DNA of 64,000 nucleotides from Candidatus Peregrinibacteria bacterium CG_4_10_14_0_2_um_filter_38_24 (GTDB lineage: Bacteria > Patescibacteriota > Gracilibacteria > UBA1369 > LOWO2-01-FULL-3). The stretch lies in the NCBI GenBank assembly GCA_002792535.1, contig PFOM01000004.1, forward strand, positions 1 to 64,000, given 5' to 3'. Position 1 is the stretch's first letter, and each line of letters begins with the position of its first letter. The notes below the pieces were generated by a model. The model did no database searches and was not told the origin of the DNA. It worked only from the letters and a program-made list of their open reading frames with translations. Below are positions 8,846-18,160 of this stretch, in pieces. The translations under genes and the position numbers were made by a program.

Positions 8846-10393
8846 TTATTCTTCTTCAGCATGTTTCATGACTTCTCGGAAACGGAATATTTCTGTTAGT
8901 CTTAGGCCAGTCCAACGGCTGAGGAGGACATTGATGAGAAGTAAAAGGAGGATTAGTTCGGGATAGGCCAACATTAGTGTTTGCATGTATTCCCATTCGA
9001 CCAATTCATAACATAATATTGAGACTGCCATTGTTTCTGTCATGAGAAATATTGTTGCTTTGTATCCACGACCACTCAATGCGTTCGCGAATTTTTCGGC
9101 CATTGTTGTCATAACTAAGATTGGGAAAACTGCAATTGATGCGATTTGACTAACATTTAGCCACGCTCCAAAAGCCAGTAAGCCTAAAATTACTAAAGTG
9201 GAAGAACATAAAATAATTGCTAGACGTGGATGATGTAATAGATGGAAGCGATCAAGAACTTTTCTAAATAGTGCTCCAGTGATGATGATTACCGCTAGGA
9301 TAGCCAAACCTGCATTTATGCCTAAGGCAAGGAAAGATAAGGTTATGATTGATGTGGAATAAAGTCCAAATGTTCCGAATCCGATGACTTGTTTGATGAA
9401 TGTAATTAGCGTGACAATGAGTGGTAACATAAGAAGTAGGACGATTGTATTTGAGGGGATTCCTTTTGTAATCATGTAATTTACCAAAGAAGAAATTGCG
9501 TTCCATAAGCCTATATGACTTGATTCTGCATTGATGATGCTATATTGAGCTCCGCCTTTTGATAAAGATATTATGAAGTCTTTTGTCGAGGCTGAGGCGA
9601 TTAGATTTCTTAATTGATGTTGTCTTGTTAGAATGATTTGCTGAGGTTCAATAATGTTGAAATTGCTCTGCATGATTCTTCCGAGCGTTGTGAGGTTTTT
9701 TTCACTAATTACGATGAGGCTTTTCCCTTTTAAAATTTCTTTGATTTCAGGGCGTTCTTGGACAAGTCTTGTGAGGGAGTTGATTCCGCTACCACGGCTG
9801 GTCCATAGGATGATATTTTCTGCACTACCAAGAATGTTTTTTTCTTCGACTGTTTTTTTTGCTAAGGCTTCTTCGGAAATGAAAGCGGTAGTGCTGTCAT
9901 AACTATCTATAACTTTAATGAAAATGCCGTTGTCTTTTGCTTCTTCAACTAGGCTTTGAATGGTTTCCTTTTGATCCGAAATATCTGTCAAAAGAGCCAT
10001 TAATTTGCTGTAAACGAAAACGTTATGAATTACTATTGTATCCTTATCTCTTTGTTTCATTGTTAATGTGACTTGGTAGGAGCCTGTGTCCTTAAAACTG
10101 TGAACAACTTCTTCGCCTTTTTCGAAAGGTGATTTATCTCCAAAGTCCCAAGAATATGTTACCGGTTCGTCTGGATAGAGAAGTTGTGGAGAGGATATGT
10201 CAAAAATAATATTTTTGCCTGCCTCTACTATGTCGTTTGCGGCTATAGTTACGCTAAATTGTGGATCGGATAAACTTACTCCTTGTGCAAGTTGTGCCGT
10301 CATTACTATGGATAAAATAAATCCAATTAGTAGTATTTTAATTATTTGCTTAATCATGTTTGAAATTGTATCATTTTTCGTTTGTGGTATCAA
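8846..10393 (-). CDS. PKD-domain protein with C-terminal 7TM region of the transglutaminase-associated 7TM family
   Basis: Signal segment, PKD (YSWDFGDKSPFEKGEEVVHSFKDTGSYQVTL), seven hydrophobic segments with VIGFGTFGLYSTS, HHPRLAIIL, IAVFPILVMTTMAEKFAN, RWTGLRLTEIFRFRE. Confidence 0.82.
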   Translation of the reverse strand: MIPQTKNDTISNMIKQIIKILLIGFILSIVMTAQLAQGVSLSDPQFSVTIAANDIVEAGKNIIFDISSPQLLYPDEPVTYSWDFGDKSPFEKGEEVVHSFKDTGSYQVTLTMKQRDKDTIVIHNVFVYSKLMALLTDISDQKETIQSLVEEAKDNGIFIKVIDSYDSTTAFISEEALAKKTVEEKNILGSAENIILWTSRGSGINSLTRLVQERPEIKEILKGKSLIVISEKNLTTLGRIMQSNFNIIEPQQIILTRQHQLRNLIASASTKDFIISLSKGGAQYSIINAESSHIGLWNAISSLVNYMITKGIPSNTIVLLLMLPLIVTLITFIKQVIGFGTFGLYSTSIITLSFLALGINAGLAILAVIIITGALFRKVLDRFHLLHHPRLAIILCSSTLVILGLLAFGAWLNVSQIASIAVFPILVMTTMAEKFANALSGRGYKATIFLMTETMAVSILCYELVEWEYMQTLMLAYPELILLLLLINVLLSRWTGLRLTEIFRFREVMKHAEEE

Positions 10394-10606
10394 GAATGAT
10401 GTTGCTTTTGGTTTGAGGGGTGTGGCTGTTGAACAAGAATTTTGAGATAGGTCAATTAGAAATTTGAAATAATTTTTTCAAAAAAGCTGTAATGGTTTAG
10501 ATAAAGCCGGATTGTCTAATTCACCAGAAATTTGACCGATTATCAATAAATTGATAGAATTTATGAGTTGTACAAATTCTTTTTTTATTTTTTAAATACT
10601 TTTTAT

Positions 10607-10795
10607 ATGTCAGATGACAATACACAGGCAGGTGAAATGCCAGTTGCTCCAGAGGCACCAGTTGCTCCAGAAGCACCAGTTGCTCCAGAAGCACCAGTTG
10701 TTCCAGAAGCACCAGTTGCTCCAGAAGCACCAGTTGCTCCAGAAGCACCAGTTGCTCCAGAAGCACCAGTTGCTCCAGAAGCACCAGTAATGTAA
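10607..10795 (+). CDS. Small (PVAPEA)n repeat protein
   Basis: ATG at 10607: [11 protein letters not shown] then eight PVxPEA units; terminator follows. Confidence 0.6.
   Translation: MSDDNTQAGEMPVAPEAPVAPEAPVAPEAPVVPEAPVAPEAPVAPEAPVAPEAPVAPEAPVM
10640..10783 (+). repeat. 18-bp x 8 coding tandem repeat (ccagttgctccagaagca)
   Basis: Direct reading; one unit carries gtt in place of gct. Confidence 0.95.
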
Positions 10796-10806
10796 TTTGC
10801 AAAATC

Positions 10807-10831
10807 AAAGCCTGCGAAAGCAGGCTTTTTT
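10807..10831 (+). terminator. Rho-independent terminator
   Basis: AAAGCCTGC-GAAA-GCAGGCTTT followed by T-tract. Confidence 0.9.
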
Positions 10832-10880
10832 GTTGTGTTTATGGTATCATGGTTCGGCTTTATCATTAAATCAAAGTAAT

Positions 10881-11420
10881 ATGACTCATCCGTGGCATGG
10901 AGTAGAAGTAGGGGACGAGGTTCCTGAGGTGGTAAATTGTATTATTGAAATCCCGAAAGGGTCTCGGTTAAAGTATGAACTTGATAAAAAAAGTGGGCTT
11001 TTGAGGCTTGATCGTGTGCTTTTTTCTGCGGTTTTTTATCCTGAGAATTATGGATTTATTCCACAAACATATTGTGATGATAATGATCCTCTCGATATTG
11101 TTTTGATTTCTGAGGCGCCTATTCAGCCTTTGACTATTGTTGAGGCGAAGGTGATTGGGGTTATGCAGATGCTTGATTCAGGGGAAGCTGATGATAAAAT
11201 CATTGCGGTTGCGTTGAATGATATGAGTGTGAATTATATCAATAATATTGATCAACTTCCTCCTCATTTTATTGTTGAATTGAAAAACTTTTTTGAGGAA
11301 TATAAAAAACTTGAGAAAAATAAAGAAGTGAAAGTTCAAGAATTCCAGAATAAAAAAGTGGCATATGAAATTATTCGGAAAAGTGTTGAGGCGTATAAGA
11401 AGAAGGGGTTTAAGGTTTAG
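10881..11420 (+). CDS. ppa: Soluble inorganic pyrophosphatase
   Basis: [36 protein letters not shown] at 10881 fits better than the tracked 10797. Confidence 0.95.
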   Translation: MTHPWHGVEVGDEVPEVVNCIIEIPKGSRLKYELDKKSGLLRLDRVLFSAVFYPENYGFIPQTYCDDNDPLDIVLISEAPIQPLTIVEAKVIGVMQMLDSGEADDKIIAVALNDMSVNYINNIDQLPPHFIVELKNFFEEYKKLEKNKEVKVQEFQNKKVAYEIIRKSVEAYKKKGFKV

Positions 11421-11423
11421 TCC

Positions 11424-12914
11424 CTATCTTAATTCTTCTAAATTCAACAATTCATTTAAAGTTATTTGTTCTACGAATTCCGGCATATGGGAAACTAGAA
11501 TTATTGCACCTTCGTAGTCGTCGATTGCTTTTGCAATGATTGGTAAGTGGCGAAAATTGATGTGATTTGTTGGCTCATCTAAAATCAGTAAACCAGGTTT
11601 TTGCAAAACGAAACGAGCATAGCAGAGTAGGCCTTTTTGTCCTTCTGAAAGTGATCCTATTTTGTTTTTCATTAATTCTGAAGTGAGTAAAAAGTGTGCG
11701 CCTGTTGCGTAAATTTTTTCGTTTGATGGATCGTCTGCGATTTCCATTAGTGAATCGTAAACTGTTTTTTCAAAATCTAAACCTGCAAAATCTTGCTGAT
11801 AGTAGCCAACTTTTACTTCTTCAGTTATTTTAGTGCCTGCTGATTTTCCTTCCGCTAATTCTCTAAGCAGTGTACTTTTTCCGATACCGTTTGGTCCGAC
11901 AATTCGAAGTTTACTGCGATTGAAAAGTTTCATCTCTACTTTTTTTGGAATTTTTTTGTTGTTTTTTATTACTCCGACTGAAGAAATTCTTACTATAACA
12001 TCAGACCATTTTTGTGAGGGAATTATGAAGTTTCTGATTGTTTTATCGTCGCGTTTTACGTCGACCATATTCTCTTCGTCTTCAGCTACTTCATCTCGTA
12101 GTTTGCTCGCCAGTTTGCGCATTTTTCCTCCTTTGTGTGAGAAGAAATTTACCTTATCTTTTCTATCTTGAATGTTTTTTTCCAGTTGTGCATTTTTTCT
12201 TTGTTCGCGTTCAATTTGGCCTGCGATCTGTTCTATTACGTCAAAATAATCCCCGACATATTGTTCAACTTTTTTTGTGTAAACATCCAAATTTAAAACT
12301 CCGTCCGTGAAACAATTTAAGAAACCTGCATCATGCGAAATTACGATAACTGTCTTTTCATATCCAATCAAAAATCCTGTGAGGTGATTTATGCCTTCTG
12401 TATCAAGATTATTAGTTGGCTCGTCGAGAAGTAAAATGTCCGGTTTTTGGATAATTGCGTATGCGAGTAAAAGTCTTGCGAGTTGTCCTCCCGAAAAATC
12501 TTTGATTTTTTTATCAAGTGGTGTTGAAAATTGGACTACTTCTAAAACATCTTTTATTAATTTTTCGATATTGTATGTTTTTTCTGAGAATGCTGTTTCG
12601 AAATATTCCAAAACAGTGTGTTCGAAAAATCTTTTTGGCATTACTTGAAGTCCGATACCGACAGAGGCTTTATTTAGTATGTGTACTTTTCCTGATACTG
12701 GTTTAAGAGTCATGTCGGCCGTGATGTCTTCTTTTACTCCTGCGGCGCCTAAAATGAGTTTAAAAATTGTGCTTTTCCCCGCACCATTTTGCCCCATGAT
12801 TGTAATTTTTGCATTTTCACGGACAGAAAAACTTGCCTCATTTAGTATGGGTTTATTTTGGTCGTAGTGAAAACATACGTTATCAAATCTTAATACAACA
12901 TTTCCTTGATTCAT
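11424..12914 (-). CDS. ABC-F family ATPase
   Basis: Two Walker A (GQNGAGKST, GPNGIGKST), signature FSGGQLARL, LLLDEPTNNLD and LILDEPTNHIN. Confidence 0.93.
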   Translation of the reverse strand: MNQGNVVLRFDNVCFHYDQNKPILNEASFSVRENAKITIMGQNGAGKSTIFKLILGAAGVKEDITADMTLKPVSGKVHILNKASVGIGLQVMPKRFFEHTVLEYFETAFSEKTYNIEKLIKDVLEVVQFSTPLDKKIKDFSGGQLARLLLAYAIIQKPDILLLDEPTNNLDTEGINHLTGFLIGYEKTVIVISHDAGFLNCFTDGVLNLDVYTKKVEQYVGDYFDVIEQIAGQIEREQRKNAQLEKNIQDRKDKVNFFSHKGGKMRKLASKLRDEVAEDEENMVDVKRDDKTIRNFIIPSQKWSDVIVRISSVGVIKNNKKIPKKVEMKLFNRSKLRIVGPNGIGKSTLLRELAEGKSAGTKITEEVKVGYYQQDFAGLDFEKTVYDSLMEIADDPSNEKIYATGAHFLLTSELMKNKIGSLSEGQKGLLCYARFVLQKPGLLILDEPTNHINFRHLPIIAKAIDDYEGAIILVSHMPEFVEQITLNELLNLEELR

Positions 12915-12977
12915 TTTTTTTGCAACTTTAAATATTTAGTGCTTAAACTAGAGGTTTTTTGGAGAAAATACAAGGGT

Positions 12978-13394
12978 TTAATATGTCACGTCTACGTGTC
13001 CTTCGTTTGTGTTGCCGAGGTAGAAATGGAAATTCATAGTCAATCCTATTTTTGTGGCTGTGAAATCTCCGTTATCGTTTTTGTCGAGATTGTAGCCAAT
13101 ATTCTTCAATGCAGTTTCTATTTTTGCGATGTCATTTTTAGTTACGAGTCTGCTAAATCGATATGAAACCCATCCACTAATATCGTTGTCCCATAATTTT
13201 ACATCTTTAAATACGTCTTTCAGTATAGGCATTATTTCATCGTCGACTATTTTCCCTTTTGTTGTTGTGGCTTCTATAGATATTGTTTCGTCGTACTCCA
13301 TTTGGGCTCGTGTTTTTGTGGTTGGTGTTGTGCCATTTGTTGTTGTGAAACCGCTTGGTATCTGTTCACTACAGATCTGGGCTTTGTATGTCAT
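12978..13394 (-). CDS. Hypothetical protein
   Basis: 138-aa ORF; no family recognised. Confidence 0.45.
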   Translation of the reverse strand: MTYKAQICSEQIPSGFTTTNGTTPTTKTRAQMEYDETISIEATTTKGKIVDDEIMPILKDVFKDVKLWDNDISGWVSYRFSRLVTKNDIAKIETALKNIGYNLDKNDNGDFTATKIGLTMNFHFYLGNTNEGHVDVTY

Positions 13395-13491
13395 TGTTTC
13401 TAAAGTTGTTGTATTCGCTTGAGAATGGGGCTTCTGTGCCTTTTCTTATGATTATATTTTCTTCCTTTGGTGTGAGTTTATTCAATTCCAT
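13369..13491 (-). pseudogene. Possible remnant of an MsrB (methionine-R-sulfoxide reductase) N-terminus
   Basis: MELNKLTPKEENIIIRKGTEAPFSSEYNNF... then TAG; resembles MsrB LTPeey.v.rekGTE.PFsgeY. Confidence 0.4.
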
Positions 13492-14146
13492 GTTTTTTTC
13501 TTTTTAATGAAAAGTCTTTTGATACGGCTTTGCCGATAGTTGTTCCTATGAGTGCTCCTGCAAAAAAATCTGAAAACCAATGAATGTTTGTTGAGACTCC
13601 GATGCCAATGTAGAAGGCGTAAAGCATGGCTAGGTATTTAATTCTATTTTTTGGATATAGTTTCCAGATTGTGACTCCGAAGGCAAATGCGGCTGCTGTG
13701 TGGCCTGATGGCCAGCCTTGGAAGACTCCTCCTCTCATAAATCCAAAATTGAAAAGATGGCTTATGTCTGTGCGTAGACTTGCGTCTGTCATGTGAGGTG
13801 GATGAGCTCTGCCTGTTAAAGCTTTGTAAATCGTTATGATTATTATCGAGATTAAAATGGCTTGGATTAGGGCAAATGTTGTGTTTAGCAGTTTTTTATT
13901 TTTTGTGATGATTGCTGTTAATAGAAGGATTATTAGTATTGAAAATGTTCCTATGCTTCCGATTATCACTGTTGAAAATGTGAATAATTGCAATTCTGGC
14001 GATTGTGTCGCGTTGAAGTAGAACCAGTCAAATCCTGATTGTACTGCGATATATGTTATGATCGCGCCTACGACGTGGTAGAAAAAATTATAGCCGGTGA
14101 AGCATCTTATTATTCTGACAAAAAAATCACGGATTGAGGAATGCAT
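13478..14146 (-). CDS. PAP2-superfamily membrane phosphatase
   Basis: KALTGRAHPP, WPSGHTAAAF, HWFSDFFAG. Confidence 0.9.
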   Translation of the reverse strand: MHSSIRDFFVRIIRCFTGYNFFYHVVGAIITYIAVQSGFDWFYFNATQSPELQLFTFSTVIIGSIGTFSILIILLLTAIITKNKKLLNTTFALIQAILISIIIITIYKALTGRAHPPHMTDASLRTDISHLFNFGFMRGGVFQGWPSGHTAAAFAFGVTIWKLYPKNRIKYLAMLYAFYIGIGVSTNIHWFSDFFAGALIGTTIGKAVSKDFSLKRKKHGIE

Positions 14147-14615
14147 TTTTATTTTTGAATGTTATTGTGAAAATTCCGATTAATATTAATACAAATCCGA
14201 TGATTTGGAAAATGGTTGGGATTTCTTTTAATAGAATTATTGAAAAAATTATACTCAAAATTGGACTTGCTCCAAGGCTTATTGAGGTTGCTTTTGTGAC
14301 ATCGATGCGTTTTATTCCTTCGTACCACATTAATTTCGAGAAGTGATAAATTATGATTCCGGATAACAGAATTAGTGGTAAATTTGTTTTTATTGATTGA
14401 ATTGGTCCTGTGTTTTTTTCGAATAAAAGGCTTATTGCAATCAAAATCAGGCCTCCAAAAATATTTCGTATGAAAAGGATTATTGATGCTCCTGCAAATA
14501 AAATTGGCGGCATTATTTTTGTTGTGTGTGCGATGACGACCGGAAATATCGAATAAGTGAGTGTCTCTCCGACTATCATGAGTTCGCCGATACGTTCTTG
14601 GCTGAGGTTTTTCAT
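14127..14615 (-). CDS. EamA/DMT-like small transporter
   Basis: Multiple hydrophobic helices; ASPILSIIFSIILLKEIPTIFQIIGFVLILIGI. Confidence 0.72.
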   Translation of the reverse strand: MKNLSQERIGELMIVGETLTYSIFPVVIAHTTKIMPPILFAGASIILFIRNIFGGLILIAISLLFEKNTGPIQSIKTNLPLILLSGIIIYHFSKLMWYEGIKRIDVTKATSISLGASPILSIIFSIILLKEIPTIFQIIGFVLILIGIFTITFKNKNAFLNP

Positions 14616-14619
14616 GGTT

Positions 14620-15885
14620 TTATAAATTGTAAACAGGGGGTACTTCTTTGATGAAGTTTTGGGCGAATGTGTATGTGTATGCGCCTTGGAATGGCATTAC
14701 GATGATGTCTCCTTCTTTTGGTGTGTTCTTTGTGTAAAGGTAATATCCCCAAATGTCGTCTGGTGTGCAGAGTGAGCCATAAGTTACGAATGGAATTTCA
14801 TTTTTTTGATCGAATTGTGAAAGGTTGAATAGGGGAACATAGTGAAAAAATTGATATCTTTCCCATCCGATCATGTTGTTGCTGCCGTCTGTTATGCCAA
14901 GTCTTGGATTTTTGATGTCGATGATTTTGAAAATCATGTGCATTGCGCTGTGACAAATATATCGACCAGGTTCGGCATAAAGTGAAATATTTGGAAGAAG
15001 TGGAAGAATTTCTTTTTTATAAATCTTAACAATTTCTTCCGCGAATTTTTCTATTGGATCGACTTTTATTGGGATGTATCTTTTGTTTGGTTTTGTTTCA
15101 AGGATGTCTTTTTCGTCTGGTGTGTCCATACTGTTTTCGTCTGGATTCCATGGGTGGATTCCCTCAAATGGTTGCGGATAAAAGCCTCCTCCCATGTCGA
15201 TGTATTCAAATTGTTTTCGTTCGTTTTCTGTAAAATTTTCTTTGAGATATTCAGCTAGTGTCTTGAATGTTTTTATATATTTTTCTGGAGTCTTGTTGTA
15301 GCTAATGTGAAAATGAATTCCGCAAAAATTTATTGATTTATATTTTTTTGCAGTGTCAAAAAATGTTTTTAAATTTTCTAGTGATGTGCCGAATTTTGTC
15401 CATCCAGTTTGCGCTTTTGTATATATTCTTAGGCCACATTGCACTTTTACTTTTTTCTTTTCTGCCATTTTCGCTAGTAATATAAGTTCGCGAATACTTT
15501 CTAAATTTACTGTGATTTTATTGTGATATTTTAAAATTAATTCGAAATCTTTTTCTGTTTTTCCAGGGCCTGTGTAAATTATTTTTTTTGCGCCGGCTTT
15601 TATCGCGAGTTTGAGTTCGCGCTGACTAGAGACGTCTAAGCCTTCTTTCTCTTGTACGACAGTCTTTAAAAGTCCTGGATAATAATTACTTTTTGTCGCG
15701 AAAAATATGTTTATATTTAGGCCTTCTTTCTTGAATGCGTTTTTGAAAGTTTGTATGTTTTTACGAGTTTCTTCTTTGTCGTAAATATAAAGTGGAGTCC
15801 CGATTTTGTTGGCGATATCTAAAAATCGTGGTCGTAAGGTTTTAACTTTTTGAAATTTTTGTTTGAAATTTGATGATTTTTCCAA
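14620..15885 (-). CDS. Fold-III PLP-dependent decarboxylase (LysA/diaminopimelate decarboxylase-like)
   Basis: IFFATKSNYYPG (PLP lysine), GGGFYPQPF, AEPGRYI, GSLCTPDDIW. Confidence 0.88.
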   Translation of the reverse strand: MEKSSNFKQKFQKVKTLRPRFLDIANKIGTPLYIYDKEETRKNIQTFKNAFKKEGLNINIFFATKSNYYPGLLKTVVQEKEGLDVSSQRELKLAIKAGAKKIIYTGPGKTEKDFELILKYHNKITVNLESIRELILLAKMAEKKKVKVQCGLRIYTKAQTGWTKFGTSLENLKTFFDTAKKYKSINFCGIHFHISYNKTPEKYIKTFKTLAEYLKENFTENERKQFEYIDMGGGFYPQPFEGIHPWNPDENSMDTPDEKDILETKPNKRYIPIKVDPIEKFAEEIVKIYKKEILPLLPNISLYAEPGRYICHSAMHMIFKIIDIKNPRLGITDGSNNMIGWERYQFFHYVPLFNLSQFDQKNEIPFVTYGSLCTPDDIWGYYLYTKNTPKEGDIIVMPFQGAYTYTFAQNFIKEVPPVYNL

Positions 15886-15922
15886 TTTTTTGTTTCTATT
15901 ATTTATATGAGTATTATAATGA

Positions 15923-16867
15923 ATGAGCCTTTATATTAAAAGATTATTTGAATTTATGAATGTAAAATTTGTTGAAGAGAGAGGGGAGTGTAAAAAATTA
16001 TGGGAAGAATTTTCTCCGCATTTGTCTATCTTTGATGAATGGGATTTTCGTTTTTCGTTTTTGAATTTTTTCGAGTATAAGCTTCATTTTGTTCTTCTAG
16101 AAGATGATAATCAGAATGTTGGTCTTCTCCCTCTTTGGTATATTTCTGAGCAAAATAAATATTTTTGGTTTGGAGATATTGGTGATGGTTTTAATTGGCA
16201 GGAGGAAAATTCTTTTTGGGTTAAGGATAAAAAATATTTAAAATTTTTGATGGAGTCTTGTCCTAAATCTACTGTTTTAAATAGTTTGAAAGAAAATGCT
16301 TGTGATTTTTTGATTGGTGATGAAAGACTTTCGAGGTCTAATCCTAAGCAACTTTTGATTATGGATGAAATTCATTCTGTTGATGATTTTTTGATGACTG
16401 TAGATAAAAAACTTCGACAAAATTTGAGAAGGGATAAGAAAAGAGTTGAGGATTTAAATCCGGAAATTGTGTTTGATCATTTTGAAGATTTTGAGGCTCT
16501 TATGAAATTTAATTCTGATAAGTTTTTAGATTCGCCATTTAAGGATAATCGCATGGTGAAGACCTTTAACCATGTTATCGAAAATGGAAAAAGTGGTGCA
16601 AAATATAAAAGTAGAATGATTTCTGTGAAAGTTAACGGTGAAATTGTCGGAGTTGATTTGAACTTTATTTGTGGGGACATCTATTACACTATGCTTTGTG
16701 GCAATGATACGGAGAAATGTCCAGGAATTGGGCATTTTCTTACAATGCTTGATATGCAGGATGCGCTTTCGATGGGGGTAAAGTTAATAGATTTCGCTGA
16801 GAGTGACGAAGGTTCGTATAAAGAAAAATTGTTTAAAACCCTCCCTCAATTTGTTATTACTATTTAG
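15923..16867 (+). CDS. FemAB/BioF2-like GNAT-superfamily protein
   Basis: LRQNLRRDKKRVE, GEIVGVDLNFICGDIYYTMLCGND, GIGHFLTMLDMQDALSMGVKLIDFAESDEGSYKEKL. Confidence 0.75.
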   Translation: MSLYIKRLFEFMNVKFVEERGECKKLWEEFSPHLSIFDEWDFRFSFLNFFEYKLHFVLLEDDNQNVGLLPLWYISEQNKYFWFGDIGDGFNWQEENSFWVKDKKYLKFLMESCPKSTVLNSLKENACDFLIGDERLSRSNPKQLLIMDEIHSVDDFLMTVDKKLRQNLRRDKKRVEDLNPEIVFDHFEDFEALMKFNSDKFLDSPFKDNRMVKTFNHVIENGKSGAKYKSRMISVKVNGEIVGVDLNFICGDIYYTMLCGNDTEKCPGIGHFLTMLDMQDALSMGVKLIDFAESDEGSYKEKLFKTLPQFVITI

Positions 16868-18158
16868 TGTTCCCAAGTAGTAATTTTTCTATTCCTGATA
16901 GGATTTTATTTTTGTCTTTTATCAAAAAAGTTTCGTGTTCTATTTTTACAATCGGTTGATGAGTGATTGCCATGCCATAGTCATCTTTTTGGCTTAAAAC
17001 CTTGTTTTTTTCAAGTTTGTGATCTATGAAAACAACGTTTTTTTTCTCAAAATCTTTCATCTTGTTCGACAAATATTTCAGAGTTTCATTTTTTATTTCG
17101 TACATTCCGACTTTGTGAACTCTTTCAGTCTTTTTTCCGCTCAATTGATTTTCGAAAAAATCTAAATCCAATGTGCATCCTTCGTAAGTTGTGTTTGGAA
17201 TAAATGGTTTATTTGCTGAAAGTTTTTTCCTGAAAAGGCCTTTTATGAATTCTTCATTAAAGTCATATCCATGTATTAGCTCTTTTCTCTGCGATATTTG
17301 GATGCTCGACAGTGAAAGTCTTGGATTACATTCAATAACGAAAACATCATTGTCTCTTATGATTACATCGATGCTGGCTGTTCCGTAAAATTTTAATTTC
17401 TGTAAAACTTTACCTATTGATGCAAGAGTTTTATTCAGATTTTTTATTCCTTCTTTTTTGAATTCTGAAGTTTTCATCCATTGAATTCCGAGATATTTGT
17501 TTGTATTTTTGCTGTCTAGCATTATTGCTTGTCCTCTTATGCTAGAGAAAATCATCTCTTTTTTGCTCAATACCAATGTTACTCCGATTGGAATTCCTTT
17601 TATGAATTCACGATATAAAAATGGAAATTTTATTTTTTTATCTTTGAGTAGTTCTAGTATTCCTTTTTTATTTTTTACTAAAAATGTTCCTTGAGATCCA
17701 TGACTGTATGGGACTTGAACTACTCCCGGAAATTTTGTGATTTTATCTATGTCTTTTTCTTTTTTTGGAATTACGCTATTTGGAGCTGAAATTTTATTTT
17801 TTTTCAAAAGTTTGTCGAAAAATATTTTATTTTCGAGTTTTTTTTGAAGGTTCCAAGTAGGGGATAATAATTTTATTTTATTTTTCTTTGCCCATGAGTC
17901 TAAATGGCTTGAGGAAATGCTGTTTAGGTAGTATGCGTTTATCTTTTTTTCTCTTAATTTTTTTAGGAAATCTGGTCTTTTTATTAATTCATTTTCAGAA
18001 AGTGAACTTTCTTTTGAATCTATGTCTATAATTTTATTTTTCGGAAGATTTGTGACGAAAAAATCTCGTCCCGGATTGTTTTTTAGCGTGATGAAATAAT
18101 ACTTATCTCTGTTTTGAGAGAATAAGATTTCATAGCTTTGGGTCGAAACTATATTCAT
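16860..18158 (-). CDS. ATP-grasp ligase
   Basis: FPGVVQVPYSHGSQGTFLVKN, YREFIKGIPIGVTL, GTASIDVIIRDNDVFVIECNPRLSLS. Confidence 0.82.
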   Translation of the reverse strand: MNIVSTQSYEILFSQNRDKYYFITLKNNPGRDFFVTNLPKNKIIDIDSKESSLSENELIKRPDFLKKLREKKINAYYLNSISSSHLDSWAKKNKIKLLSPTWNLQKKLENKIFFDKLLKKNKISAPNSVIPKKEKDIDKITKFPGVVQVPYSHGSQGTFLVKNKKGILELLKDKKIKFPFLYREFIKGIPIGVTLVLSKKEMIFSSIRGQAIMLDSKNTNKYLGIQWMKTSEFKKEGIKNLNKTLASIGKVLQKLKFYGTASIDVIIRDNDVFVIECNPRLSLSSIQISQRKELIHGYDFNEEFIKGLFRKKLSANKPFIPNTTYEGCTLDLDFFENQLSGKKTERVHKVGMYEIKNETLKYLSNKMKDFEKKNVVFIDHKLEKNKVLSQKDDYGMAITHQPIVKIEHETFLIKDKNKILSGIEKLLLGNTK

Positions 18159-18160
18159 TT

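Noticed and set aside
10603-10866. Minus-strand ORF with collagen-like GASGATGAS repeats
   Set aside because: Antisense reading of the PVAPEA tandem repeat; the plus frame has a start, stop and terminator.
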